From: Gaiellasilicea sp037720595
GTDB lineage: Bacteria > Actinomycetota > Thermoleophilia > Gaiellales > Gaiellaceae
Direction of reading: 5' to 3'
Length of the DNA: 64,000 nt
Assembly (NCBI GenBank): GCA_037720595.1
Contig: JBBJLW010000018.1
Coordinates: 3,742-67,741 of the forward strand
Of the stretch, positions 8,982-18,001 are shown piece after piece. The notes beneath the pieces were generated by a model. That model worked only from the letters and a program-made list of their open reading frames with translations. It was not told where the DNA came from and searched no databases. A program made the position numbers and the translations under genes. The first letter of the stretch is position 1; the number at the start of each line of letters is the position of its first letter.

Positions 8982-9654
8982 CGACTTCGGCCGCTGAGCC
9001 GACCATCCGCGCGAAGCGAGGAATCACGTCGAGCACGCTCTCACGGGCGCAGAAGGCGATGTCCTCCTCGAGCCCCGGCGGGCCGTAGGTGCGGGCGTTC
9101 AGGCCCTCGAGCGGGGTCGGGTACGCCGCAGCGATCGTCTCGGCGGCGACCGCAGCGTCGGTTCGGCGGCCGTCGAGCAGTTGCACGATCCGCCCCGCGC
9201 AGTAGGCGTCGTCGAGCGCGAACGCGCCTTTGTAGCCGGCACAGACGATCGCGACGTCCTCCCCGCGCTCTCGCACCGATGCGACGAGCGCGCCGAGGTT
9301 GAGCAGGCTCCCGAGCAGGACTTCGTCGCAGCGCTCGGCTGCGGTCACGATCGAGCGCGTCCCGTTCGTCGTCGAGAGGATCAGCGTCGCCGCCCGGGGC
9401 TCGAGGAACTCTCGTGGCGAGGCGCCGACGTCGAAGCCCTCGATCCTGACCGCGTCCCGCTCGCCGCCGACGACGCTGTCCGGGAGCTCCGCACGAAGCG
9501 AGCGGGCCTGCTCGAGCTCGGGCACGCAGAGCACACGCGCGTAACCGGCAGCGAGCGCCTGCGCGATCGTGGAGGTGGCGCGGAGCACGTCGATCACGAT
9601 CCCGACCGGCGCCGATGCAGCCTCGGCGGGCACGAAGGCGACGTGAACTCGCAC
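8974..9654 (-). CDS. ComB-family 2-phosphosulfolactate phosphatase
   Basis: Protein of 226 aa of the ComB family, whose founding member removes phosphate from 2-phosphosulfolactate in archaeal coenzyme M synthesis. Family marks are VIDVLRATSTIAQAL at the start, VGGERDAVRIEGFDVG, LSTTNGTRS and the DDAYCAGRIVQLL segment. Coenzyme M is not expected here, so the bacterial substrate is uncertain; sulfolactate metabolism is one option. It is the first gene of a probable comB-phr pair (8-bp overlap), divergent from the rhomboid gene 18 bp away. Confidence 0.82.
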   Translation of the reverse strand: MRVHVAFVPAEAASAPVGIVIDVLRATSTIAQALAAGYARVLCVPELEQARSLRAELPDSVVGGERDAVRIEGFDVGASPREFLEPRAATLILSTTNGTRSIVTAAERCDEVLLGSLLNLGALVASVRERGEDVAIVCAGYKGAFALDDAYCAGRIVQLLDGRRTDAAVAAETIAAAYPTPLEGLNARTYGPPGLEEDIAFCARESVLDVIPRFARMVGSAAEVVA

Positions 9655-9672
9655 GCGGCTAGGCTAGACGGG

Positions 9673-10521
9673 ATGGCGGAAACGATGACCTGCTACCGGC
9701 ACCCGAACCGGGAAACCGGCGTCTCGTGCTCGGAATGCGGACGCGGGATCTGCCCGGATTGCATGCGCTTCGCGCCGGTCGGGATCCGCTGTCCCGATCA
9801 CGCGGGCAACCAGAAGGTCGTCCTCGGGATTCCTCGCAAGTCGCCCGCGCAGATGATTCGCAGCGGCGGTGAGGGCACGGTGACGCGTGTCCTGATCGGG
9901 ATCAACGTCGCTGTCTACTTGCTCACTCTCGCCGCTGGTGCTTCGATCAACGGGGTCGGCGGCCGGGTGTACGAGGAAGGCGTCCTCTTCGGGCCGCTCG
10001 TGGCGGAGGGCGAATGGTGGCGGCTCGTGACGTCGACCTTCATGCACTACGGGCCCTTCCACCTACTGATGAACATGTACTCCCTCTACCTGCTCGGCGG
10101 CGCGCTCGAGGGCGCGCTTGGACGAGTTCGGTACGTCGCGCTCTATCTCGTCTCCGGGCTCGCTGGCGCGGCGGGAGCGCTCCTGCTGAGCCCGAACTCC
10201 TTGACGCTCGGCGCCTCGGGGGCGATCTTCGGCGTGATCGGCGCGATCTTCGTCTTGGAGCGGCAAGGCCTGAGGGTCTTCCCGGGCAGCGTCGTCGGCC
10301 TCCTCGTCGCCAACCTCGCCTTCACCTTCCTCTTCGCCCGCTACATCTCGGTGGGCGGCCACCTGGGCGGGCTCGCGGGCGGCGCGCTCGCCGCGCTCGC
10401 GCTCTCGCGCTTCGGTCGCGGCCACGCCGCCTACGGGAAGCCGGGCCTGGTCGGGATCCTCGGTCTCGCCGGCGTCGCCGTCGCGAGCGTCGCGATCTCG
10501 TACTTGAGCGTCACGAGCTAG
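9673..10521 (+). CDS. Rhomboid family intramembrane serine protease with N-terminal zinc finger
   Basis: Protein of 282 aa. Residues about 5-45 carry a B-box-like zinc-binding pattern (CYRHP, CSECGRGICPDC, CPDH). Then come six or seven membrane segments of a rhomboid core: the HLLMNMYSLYLLGG helix, the catalytic serine in LGASGAIFG and the histidine in GGHLGGLAGG. Rhomboids cleave transmembrane helices of substrates within the membrane; the substrate here is unknown. The ATG of MAETMTCY is the first after the divergent promoter region. It converges on ppdK, with 12 bp between the two stops. Confidence 0.92.
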   Translation: MAETMTCYRHPNRETGVSCSECGRGICPDCMRFAPVGIRCPDHAGNQKVVLGIPRKSPAQMIRSGGEGTVTRVLIGINVAVYLLTLAAGASINGVGGRVYEEGVLFGPLVAEGEWWRLVTSTFMHYGPFHLLMNMYSLYLLGGALEGALGRVRYVALYLVSGLAGAAGALLLSPNSLTLGASGAIFGVIGAIFVLERQGLRVFPGSVVGLLVANLAFTFLFARYISVGGHLGGLAGGALAALALSRFGRGHAAYGKPGLVGILGLAGVAVASVAISYLSVTS

Positions 10522-10533
10522 GGCTCGACTCCG

Positions 10534-13137
10534 TTACCCTCCGATCGCGACGACGCTCACACCCCGCTCTGCGAGCGCGGCCTGGGCTGCAGCGAGCCTG
10601 GCGAGCGGGACGCGGTACGGGGAGCACGAGACGTAGTCGAGCCCGAGCTCGTGGCAGAACGCAACCGATTTCGGCTCCCCGCCGTGCTCACCGCAGATCC
10701 CGAGCTTGATGTCCTCGCGCGCGCTCCTCCCCCGCTCGACCGCGATCCTCATCAGGTCGCCGACGCCCGCTTGGTCGATCGTCTCGAACGGGTCGCGCTC
10801 GAGCACGCCCGATTCGAGGTACTGGGAGAGAAAACGGCCGCCGTCGTCGCGCGAGATCCCGAGCGCGGTCTGGGTCAGGTCGTTCGTGCCGAAGGAGAAG
10901 AAGTCCGCATGCTCGGCGATCTCGTCGGCACGGATGCACGCGCGCGGGAGCTCGATCATCGTCCCGACGAGATACTCGAGCTCGCCCTCCTCCCCGGCCA
11001 CGCGCACCGTCAGCTCGCGCAGCCGCCGGAGCTCCTCGCCGAAGCCGACGAGCGGATGCATGATCTCGACGAGCGGCGTGGCACCGGTTCGCTCGCGCAC
11101 CGCGATGGCCGCTCGAACGATCGCGCGCACCTGCATCTCGTAGATCTCCGGGAAGGAGAGTCCGAGCCGGCAGGCGCGCCAGCCCAGCATCGGATTCGAT
11201 TCCTGGAGGGAGCGGATCCGCTCGCGCATGCGCTCGTCCTGCTCTTCCTCGAGCGAGGGCAGGAACTCGTGCAGCGGCCAGTCGAGGAGGCGGATCGTGA
11301 CGGGCAGGCCGGCCATCGCCTCGAAGATCCCCTCGAAGTCGCCCTGCTGGATCGGCAGCAGCCGGTCGAGCGCGGCGCGGCGCCCCTCCTCGTCGGCGGC
11401 CAGGATCATCTCGCGCACGAGCACGAGCCGCTCCGCCTCCGCGAACATGTGCTCGGTCCGGCAGAGGCCGATTCCCTCCGCTCCGAACTCCCGTGCCTTG
11501 GCGGAGTCCTCGGGCGTGTCGGCGTTCGTCCGCACCTTGAGCCGCCGGAACCCGTCGGCCCACTCGAGGATCGCCGAGAAGTCGTCGTTGATCTGCGGCG
11601 GCACGAGCGGAACCGAGCCGACGATCACCTCGCCGGTGCCGCCGTTGATCGTGATCGTGTCGCCCTCGTGCAGCTCGTGGCCGGGCAGCCGCGCGGTCTT
11701 CGCCTTGACGTCGACGTGCAGCGCCTCGCAGCCGGTCACGCACGGCGTACCCATCCCGCGGGCGACCACGGCCGCGTGCGAGGTGAGCCCGCCGTGCGCG
11801 GTCAGGATCCCTTTGGCCTGCACCATCCCGTGGAAGTCGTCGGGCGTCGTCTCCCAGCGAACGAGGATCACGCTCTGCCCTGCTTTCCCAAGCTCTTCTG
11901 CCGTGTCCGCGTCGAAGACGATCGTGCCGGAGGCCGCCCCCGGCGAGGCATTGAGCCCCTTCGCGACTACGGTCACCTCTGCGGCAGGATCGATCATCGG
12001 ATGAAGAAGCTGGTCGAGCTGCGCCGGGTCGATCCGGGCGACGGCCTCCTCCTTCGAGATCAACCCCTCCCCGACCATCTCGACCGCCACGCGCAGCGCC
12101 GCCGCGGCCGTCCGCTTCGCCGATCGCGTCTGGAGTAGGTAGAGCGTGCTCTCCTCCACGGTGAACTCGATGTCCTGCATGTCGCGGTAGTGCTCCTCGA
12201 GCCGCGCGATCGTCGCGAGCAGTTGCTCGTAGGCCTCCGGGAGCAGCTCGCCCATCCGCTCGATCGGCTCGGGCGTCCGGATCCCGGCCACGACGTCCTC
12301 GCCCTGCGCGTTCTGGAGGAACTCGCCGTAGAGCCGGCTCTCGCCGGTCGAGGGGTCGCGCGTGAAGCAGACGCCCGTGCCGGAGGTGTCGCCTTTGTTG
12401 CCGAAGACCATCTGGACGACGTTGACCGCGGTGCCGATGTCGTCCGGAATCTCGTAGGTGCGTCGGTAGACCTGCGCGCGCGGCGAGTTCCACGAGTCGA
12501 AGACGGCGCGCACGGCGCGCTCGAGCTGCGCGCGCGCGTCCTGCAGGAAAGGCCCGCCGGTCTCGTCCGCATAGGTTCGCTTGAAGGTCTCGATCAGCTC
12601 GGCGAGATCGGACTCGGCGAGGTCCGTGTCCTGTTTCACGTCGCGCGCCGATTTGAGGTTGGTGAGCGCCTGCTCGAAGCGGTAGCCCTCGACTCCATCC
12701 ACAACCTCGCCGTACATCTGGATCAGGCGGCGATACGAGTCGTAGGCGAAGCGCGCGTTTCCGGTGGCCTTCGCGAGCCCGGCGACCGCGTCGTCGTTCA
12801 GGCCGAGGTTGAGGATCGTGTCCATCATCCCGGGCATCGAGACGGCAGCGCCCGACCGCACGGAGACGAGCAGCGGATCGTCGGAGTCGCCGAAGCGCTT
12901 GCCGGCCTTGCCCTCTAACGCGGCGATGTGCTCGGCGACCTCGGCGTCGAGGCCGTCGGGAAACGTGTCCCCTGCTGCCATGTAGGCGCGGCAGGCGTCG
13001 GTCGTGATCGTGAAACCAGCCGGAACGGGGACGCCGAGCGCGGTCATCTCCGCGAGGCCGATGCCCTTGCCACCGAGGAGTTCCCGGCCGCCGGTGGTCT
13101 CCTCGTCGAAGGCGTAGACGTAGCGCACGGCGGCCAT
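10534..13137 (-). CDS. ppdK: Pyruvate phosphate dikinase
   Basis: PPDK of 867 aa, interconverting pyruvate + ATP + Pi and PEP + AMP + PPi. The ATP-grasp N-terminal domain starts LGGKGIGLAEMTALGVPVP; the phosphohistidine domain has GGLTSHAAVVARGMGTPCV; the PEP-binding TIM barrel ends with CGEHGGEPKSVAFCHE carrying the catalytic Cys. The start at MAAVRYVYAF matches family length. A candidate PPDK/PEP synthase regulatory kinase-phosphorylase (ppsR) is 7.5 kb away in this window, which suggests control by ADP-dependent phosphorylation (known for the family, inferred here). Confidence 0.96.
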   Translation of the reverse strand: MAAVRYVYAFDEETTGGRELLGGKGIGLAEMTALGVPVPAGFTITTDACRAYMAAGDTFPDGLDAEVAEHIAALEGKAGKRFGDSDDPLLVSVRSGAAVSMPGMMDTILNLGLNDDAVAGLAKATGNARFAYDSYRRLIQMYGEVVDGVEGYRFEQALTNLKSARDVKQDTDLAESDLAELIETFKRTYADETGGPFLQDARAQLERAVRAVFDSWNSPRAQVYRRTYEIPDDIGTAVNVVQMVFGNKGDTSGTGVCFTRDPSTGESRLYGEFLQNAQGEDVVAGIRTPEPIERMGELLPEAYEQLLATIARLEEHYRDMQDIEFTVEESTLYLLQTRSAKRTAAAALRVAVEMVGEGLISKEEAVARIDPAQLDQLLHPMIDPAAEVTVVAKGLNASPGAASGTIVFDADTAEELGKAGQSVILVRWETTPDDFHGMVQAKGILTAHGGLTSHAAVVARGMGTPCVTGCEALHVDVKAKTARLPGHELHEGDTITINGGTGEVIVGSVPLVPPQINDDFSAILEWADGFRRLKVRTNADTPEDSAKAREFGAEGIGLCRTEHMFAEAERLVLVREMILAADEEGRRAALDRLLPIQQGDFEGIFEAMAGLPVTIRLLDWPLHEFLPSLEEEQDERMRERIRSLQESNPMLGWRACRLGLSFPEIYEMQVRAIVRAAIAVRERTGATPLVEIMHPLVGFGEELRRLRELTVRVAGEEGELEYLVGTMIELPRACIRADEIAEHADFFSFGTNDLTQTALGISRDDGGRFLSQYLESGVLERDPFETIDQAGVGDLMRIAVERGRSAREDIKLGICGEHGGEPKSVAFCHELGLDYVSCSPYRVPLARLAAAQAALAERGVSVVAIGG

Positions 13138-13162
13138 GTTCCCACAAGCCACGCGGCCGGGT

Positions 13163-13502
13163 TCAGGCGACGCGGAAGCGCAGATGGGTCGCGTAGGGCG
13201 ACGCGATCACCTCGAAGCGCTCGAATCCGAGATCCGTGCGCCGGAGCCCGTCGAAGAGCGGCTTGCCGGTGCCGAGGAGGATCGGCGCGATCGTGAGTGT
13301 GAACTCGTCGATCGCGCCCGCGTCGAAGTACTGCCGGAGAAGATCGGCTCGGCCCATGAGGATCACGTTCCGCTCGCCGGCTGCCGCCTTCCCCGCCGCC
13401 GCCGAACACCTCGTCGAGGTGGGCCTGGTCTACGTCGCTCGCCTTCCCGCTGGGTCCGCCAGCATCGCCGTAGCGCAGCCCGGCGGTCGGGCGAAGTCTC
13501 AT
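13163..13502 (-). pseudogene. Decayed dihydrofolate reductase-like (RibD C-terminal domain) gene
   Basis: Remnant with two homologous parts in different frames. The first part (ASDVDQAHLDEVF in the frame starting at 13502) resembles the early region of RibD_C/DHFR-like proteins. The second part reads AAAGERNVILMGRADLL, then FTLTIAPILLGTGKPLFDGL and ASPYATHLRFRVA, the normal C-terminus. The true N-terminus and the middle, including the usual GRRTY block, are missing, and the two parts are joined by a frameshift. This is genuine internal deletion rather than one sequencing error. Confidence 0.7.
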
Positions 13503-13523
13503 CGGAGGTCATACTGACGCGGA

Positions 13524-14194
13524 GTGAGCGGCCACATCCTCGCGATCGGCGGCGGCGCCATCCTCGATCCGTCCTGCCCGCTCGAGCGATACCTGCTCGA
13601 GCTGGCCGGTGTGGCGCGGCCGCGTGTCTGCTTCCTCGCGACCGCGGTCGGCGACCAGTCGGAACGGCTGCTCGGCTTCTACCAGGCATTCGCCGGCCGA
13701 GGGTGCAAGCTGGCGCACGTCGAGCTCTTTGGTCGCCCTGAGGCTCCCGCCGAACGAGTTGCCGAGCACGACGTGATCTACGTAAGCGGAGGAAACACGG
13801 CCAATCTGCTGGCGTTGTGGCGTCTGCACGCGGTCGACGGCGCAGTGGTTCCGTCTTGGAGCGCGGAGGCGTGCTCGCCGGTTGGAGCGCCGGCGCGAAC
13901 TGCTGGTTCGAGGACTCTGTGACCGACTCGTTCGGGCCGCTGCGGGCGCTCCAGGACGGGCTCGGGATCCTGCCGGGGAGCTTCTGTCCCCACTTCGACG
14001 GCGAGGCGGAGCGCCGGCCCACCTATACGCGCCTCGTGCGGGACGGGATGAAGGCGGGCTACGGGGTCGACGACGACGCCGCGCTCGTCTTCGGCGGCGG
14101 CGAGCTCGTCGAAGTCGTCAGCCAGCGCGAGGGCGCCCGCGGCTTCCGCGTCACAGCCGAGGGCGAGGAGCCGCTCGAGGCACGACTGCTGTGA
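13524..14194 (+). pseudogene. Frameshifted peptidase E (family S51)-like gene
   Basis: Serine peptidase/class I amidotransferase-like gene split by one frameshift. The first part (GTG start, GHILAIGGGAILDP to YVSGGNTANLLALWRLH) is in one frame; the second (ERGGVLAGWSAGANCWF to the stop) is in another. The nucleophile-elbow serine GWSAGAN survives. At about 13857-13860 the expected TGG-GAG reads TGG-AG, so a single G missing from a G run explains the break. Everything else looks conserved, so this is either a very recent pseudogene or an assembly error. Its stop overlaps the GTG of the next gene. Confidence 0.75.
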
Positions 14195-14706
14195 GGCGGT
14201 TCTCGATCCAGTCAACCGCAAGCTCCTGCGGCAAGACCACCCTCGGCCGTGAGCTCGCGCGGCGGCTCGAGGTGCCGTTCGTGGAGCTCGACGCGCTCCA
14301 TCACGGACCGGGCTGGACGGAGGCGACCGCCGAGGAGCTGCGCGCGAAGGTCGAGCCGATCGTCGCCGGGGACGCCTGGGTGATCGACGGCGGCTACTGG
14401 GGCAAGCTCGGCGATCTCATCCTGCGCAACGCCGACGAGGTCATCTGGCTCGACCTGCCCGTGCGGGTCTGGCTGCCGAGGCTGATCCGGCGGACGCTCG
14501 GGCGGATCGCACGCCGCGAGGAGCTCTGGAACGGGAACCGCGAGACGGTCCGCAATGTCTTCTTCAGCCGCGACTCGCTCGTCTGGTACGCGCTTGGCAA
14601 CCATCGGCGGCACCGGCGCGAGTATCCCGAACGGCTCGCGCCGTACAACGTCGTGCGGCTGCGGTCGCCGAAGGAGGTGACACAGTGGCTCGCGAGGTTC
14701 GGCTGA
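14191..14706 (+). CDS. P-loop adenylate kinase-like NTPase with altered Walker A
   Basis: Protein of 171 aa resembling small topology-modulation/adenylate-kinase-like ATPases: VELDALHHGPGWTEA, then WVIDGGYWGKLGDLILRNAD, VIWLDLPVRVWLPRLIRR and a C-terminal VVRLRSPKEVTQWL. The Walker A region reads STASSCGKTT: the GKTT end is intact, but the first glycine of GxxxxGK[ST] is replaced by threonine. GTG start overlaps the peptidase E stop (GTGA), indicating translational coupling. Function unknown; related proteins are often annotated as adenylate kinases without biochemical support. Confidence 0.72.
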   Translation: MRRFSIQSTASSCGKTTLGRELARRLEVPFVELDALHHGPGWTEATAEELRAKVEPIVAGDAWVIDGGYWGKLGDLILRNADEVIWLDLPVRVWLPRLIRRTLGRIARREELWNGNRETVRNVFFSRDSLVWYALGNHRRHRREYPERLAPYNVVRLRSPKEVTQWLARFG

Positions 14707-15554
14707 GCAGCGCCGATCGGGTGTTGTTCCCGGAAAGCGGAATCACGAAGGGGGAGCTCTTCGAGTACTACGGCGCGGTCGCTCCCGTGCTCGTGCCGCA
14801 CCTGCGCGACCGCCCGTTCACGATGAAGCGCTGGCGCGAGGGGATCGCAGGCGGCTCGTTCTTCCAGAAGCAGGCGCCGAAGGGAATCCCGGACTGGCTG
14901 CCGACGCGCACGTTCACGACGCACCCCCGAGAAGGAGGCTCGCGCGAGGTCGACTTCCCGCTCGTCAACTCTCGTGAGGCGCTGCTCTGGATGGTGCAGA
15001 TGCACTGCATCGACATGAACGCCTGGTACTCGCGGGTCGATAAGCCCGACCGGCCCGACTACGTCCTCTTCGACCTCGACCCGCCCGAGGGCGAGTTCCG
15101 GCTGGCCGTGCGGGCCGCGCAGCTCGTGAAGGAGGCGCTCGACGGGCTCGAGCTGCGCTCGTACGTGAAGACGAGCGGCGCCGACGGGATCCACGTGCTC
15201 GTACCGATCGCGCGGCGTTACGGCTTCGACCGGACGCACGCCTTCGCGGAGGCAGTCTCGAAGCGGCTCGCCGCCGACAATCCGGGCGTGATCACGACCG
15301 AGTGGCTGAAGCGCAAGCGCATCGGCGTCCTGCTCGACTATCACCAGAACGGCGCCGGCAAGACGATCGCGTCGGCGTATTCCGTCCGCCCCAAACCCGG
15401 CGCGCCGGTCTCGACCCCGCTCGAGTGGGAGGAGCTGACGCCGAAGCTCGATCCGAGCCGGTTCACGATGGAGGCGGTTCTCCGCCGCGTCGAGGAGCGC
15501 GGCGATCTCTTCGAGCCCGTGCTGCGTGGAGGTCAGAGCCTGCCGAAGCTGTGA
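14685..15554 (+). CDS. Stand-alone LigD polymerase-domain protein (primase-like)
   Basis: Protein of 289 aa matching the archaeo-eukaryotic primase-like polymerase domain of LigD, which in bacterial non-homologous end joining fills gaps with ribonucleotides. Marks are YYGAVAPVLVPHLRDRP, FVLFDLDPP-type metal motif (YVLFDLDPPEG), YVKTSGADGIHVLVPI and the late LLDYHQNGAGKTIAS. No ligase or nuclease domain is attached and no ku gene is in the window. GTG start with a strong AAGGAGG at 14671-14677 decides the start. It overlaps the kinase gene by 22 bp. Confidence 0.9.
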   Translation: MAREVRLSSADRVLFPESGITKGELFEYYGAVAPVLVPHLRDRPFTMKRWREGIAGGSFFQKQAPKGIPDWLPTRTFTTHPREGGSREVDFPLVNSREALLWMVQMHCIDMNAWYSRVDKPDRPDYVLFDLDPPEGEFRLAVRAAQLVKEALDGLELRSYVKTSGADGIHVLVPIARRYGFDRTHAFAEAVSKRLAADNPGVITTEWLKRKRIGVLLDYHQNGAGKTIASAYSVRPKPGAPVSTPLEWEELTPKLDPSRFTMEAVLRRVEERGDLFEPVLRGGQSLPKL

Positions 15555-15713
15555 ATCCGCTCAGGGGAGTCGAGCGCCGGCGCACGCGACTCGGCAGTCG
15601 CCTTCGGCCCGACGCGTCGCCAGCACCGAGCCGCCCGGCACGACGCCGAAGACCATCCCGCGTAAATCGCTCGGCGTCGTCACTCGGTCGATCGACCGGC
15701 CTACGTTAAGCGA

Positions 15714-15900
15714 ATGAACGTTCGTCGACGCGTAGCGGTCTATGTCGAGCGCGGGAACGCGCTCCTCGTTTTCGAGCACCGCGATCATCCTGATGCGGGG
15801 GACGCAGATTCCAGCGGGCGGTCTGGAGCTGGGCGAGACGTTCAGGCGGTCCACCGCCCCGGCAGCAAGCTTCGCGGTGGCTAGAGGAGCTCCGCGATGA
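15714..15900 (+). pseudogene. Truncated and frameshifted Nudix hydrolase remnant
   Basis: ATG-initiated fragment reading MNVRRRVAVYVERGNALLVF then EHRDHPDAG, typical of a Nudix N-terminus. After this, a run of five G instead of four shifts the frame; the other frame continues TQIPAGGLELGETF, the segment leading into the Nudix box. The box itself (REx2EExG) is absent: after GETF the reading turns into non-homologous sequence and stops at 15898-15900. The remnant overlaps the 3' end of the opposing hydrolase/glycosyltransferase gene. Confidence 0.68.
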
Positions 15901-18001
15901 GCGCGGCCGCACGGGCGGCGCCGTTGCTCGCAACCGGCTGGTAGGCGACCTCGCGCCCGATCTCCGCCGCGATGGCGGCCGCGATCTCGTCCGTGCCGTC
16001 GGCGTCGAAGTCCATGCATCGGCCGGCGCCGTATCGCTCGAGCCGGTGGCGCACATGGAAGTTCTGCTCGAAGTGGTGGCGCAGCGGGAAGTAGAGGAAA
16101 GGCCGGCGGTTCGCGGTCAGCTCCATCGACGTCGTCAGGCCGCCCTGGACGACCGCGAGGTCGCAGGCGGCGAGGTGCCGGTAGAGGTCGTGGACGTAGG
16201 CCCGGATCTCGAGGCCCTCGTGCGAGGGAAGCGATGCAGCGTCGATCCGAGGTCCCGCGACGACGATCATCCGCAGGCCGTCGACGAGCCGCGCGGCCTC
16301 GGGGTAGGAGTCGATCACGCGGCGGAGCAGGTGCTCCCCCACCCCGGAGCCGCCGACGGTGACGATGCAGATACGTTCGTCCGGTGCGTAGCCGAGCCCG
16401 TGCCGGAGCGCCTCGCGGTCGGCGAACGCGCTCGGGTCGAAGCCGGTCACGTAACCGGGGAAGTCGTAATGGTCGCGTGTCCAGTCGCGGATGCGCGGCA
16501 GATCGGGGCCGAAGCGGTCGGGAACGACGTCCTCGAGGTCGCCGACGAAAAGCGCCCGATCGCGCAGGCGCGGATAGCGCGCGATGTGCTCGATCATCTC
16601 GGCGTTGTAGTCGGCGGTCAGGAACGCCTCGTGCTCGCCGCCGTCCGCCATCGGCAGCCAGCCGACGAAATCCGTCAGCCAGACATAGGCCGCGCGCTTC
16701 TCCTCCGGGTTCTCGTGCAGGTAGTAGTCGAGCTCCCAGGCCTCGTCTCCGATCCAGAGGTCGTAGTGGTCGTCGCGGACGATGTCGTGGAAGACCATGA
16801 AGTTGTTCAGCAGGATCTCGTCCATCCGGCGGATCGCCTGGAACGCGTGCAGGTCGTGCTCGGCGCACTCGCTCTCGATGTGGCGCGACTCGTTCGCGAG
16901 GCAGGCGCTCCCCGGGTGGATGCGCTCGCCGCGCGCTTCGAGAACTGCTGTCACAGGGTGCTGGGCCAGCCAGTCGATCTCGAGACCTGGATGGACTTTG
17001 CGCAGCTCATCCGCGATCGCCGCGTCGCGCTGCGCGTGGCCCAGGCCGATCGGCGACGAGACGTACAGCGCCCGCTTCCGCCGCGACCTGGCCCGCGTCC
17101 AACTGGTGGGGCGCAGCGGCGGACAGAGCAAGTCTCGCAGGAGCAGGTTGACCTTCACTGGATCGCGCACGTGCGGGCCGTGCCCCGAGCCTTCGAGCAT
17201 GACGAGGTCGCCGCCTGTCGCCTCGGCAAGCGCAACCCCACGGCCAGAGCCAGTAATCGCGTCGTCGGTGCCCTGGATCACGAGCACCGGACAGCGGGTT
17301 CGGCGGCACAACTCGCGAACGGCCTCCTCGTCGAGCGCGTCGCGAAGCTGGGTCGCGACGAGCGTCTCGGGCGTCGTCTCGAGCCCCCAGCCGACGCAGT
17401 CCTCGATCGGCTTCGTCGAGTGCGGCTCCGTGAACATCTGCGAGAAGAAGAACTCGAGGAAGCCGCGGTAGTCTCGCAGCCAGTAGTAGCGGTTGTACTT
17501 CGCCCAGCCCTCGTCGGTGTCGAGCTCTTTGTCCCACGGGTAGAGAGTTCGCCCGGGAACTGGCTCGCCCATAGGCACGGACGGGCAGATGAAGACCGCG
17601 CCGTCGATCCGTTCCGGCTGCTCCGCTGCGAGGATCAGCGCGCGCTGGGCTCCGAGCGAGAGCGAGACCAGGGTCGCGCGCTCCGTGTCGGTCGCGTCCA
17701 TCACAGCGAGAGCGTCGGCGGCGAACTCGCGCTCCTCGTACCCGCTCGCCGGCCGGTCCGAGCGGCCGTTGCCGCGCCCGTCGAAGGTGAGCACGCGGCA
17801 GTGACGCGCCAGGTAGGGGATCTGCATCTTCCAGTGGCGGGAGTGGATGATCGACCACGTCGGCAGGAGGAGGACGGTCGGCTCGCCCTCGCCGTAGACC
17901 TCGTAGAAGACGTGGACTCCGTCGCGCTCGACATACCCCTCCTGGTCGGGGTACCGGGCGCGCGATTGCTCCTGTGTCCTACTGCGCTCCGCGATTCCCA
18001 T
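15881..18001 (-). CDS. Alpha/beta hydrolase-glycosyltransferase fusion protein
   Basis: Two-domain protein of 706 aa. Residues about 15-305 form an alpha/beta hydrolase: HVFYEVYGEGEPTVLLLPTW, the nucleophile elbow SLSLGAQ, an acidic residue in VIQGTDDAITG and a terminal GSGHGPH histidine. Residues about 325-706 form a GT-B glycosyltransferase of the MurG/UDP-glucosyltransferase type: SSPIGLGHAQRDAAIADEL, VTVGGSGVGEHLL and VVQGGLTTSMELTANRRP. Start ATG overlaps the TetR stop by 23 bp, so it is the last gene of the TetR operon. Substrates are unknown; a modified lipid or natural product is possible. Confidence 0.85.
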   Translation of the reverse strand: MGIAERSRTQEQSRARYPDQEGYVERDGVHVFYEVYGEGEPTVLLLPTWSIIHSRHWKMQIPYLARHCRVLTFDGRGNGRSDRPASGYEEREFAADALAVMDATDTERATLVSLSLGAQRALILAAEQPERIDGAVFICPSVPMGEPVPGRTLYPWDKELDTDEGWAKYNRYYWLRDYRGFLEFFFSQMFTEPHSTKPIEDCVGWGLETTPETLVATQLRDALDEEAVRELCRRTRCPVLVIQGTDDAITGSGRGVALAEATGGDLVMLEGSGHGPHVRDPVKVNLLLRDLLCPPLRPTSWTRARSRRKRALYVSSPIGLGHAQRDAAIADELRKVHPGLEIDWLAQHPVTAVLEARGERIHPGSACLANESRHIESECAEHDLHAFQAIRRMDEILLNNFMVFHDIVRDDHYDLWIGDEAWELDYYLHENPEEKRAAYVWLTDFVGWLPMADGGEHEAFLTADYNAEMIEHIARYPRLRDRALFVGDLEDVVPDRFGPDLPRIRDWTRDHYDFPGYVTGFDPSAFADREALRHGLGYAPDERICIVTVGGSGVGEHLLRRVIDSYPEAARLVDGLRMIVVAGPRIDAASLPSHEGLEIRAYVHDLYRHLAACDLAVVQGGLTTSMELTANRRPFLYFPLRHHFEQNFHVRHRLERYGAGRCMDFDADGTDEIAAAIAAEIGREVAYQPVASNGAARAAALIAELL

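Noticed and set aside
10688..13147. 819-codon frame over ppdK on the same strand
   Set aside because: Shifted-frame shadow of ppdK, rich in Arg, with no domain match.
15555..15713. Minus-strand frame of about 40 codons with MVFGVVPGGSVLATRR
   Set aside because: Too short and without a recognised family; could be chance or another remnant.
15714..15725. GAACGTTC near the Nudix remnant as an SOS box
   Set aside because: Lacks the 4-bp spacing between GAAC and GTTC required by the LexA consensus.
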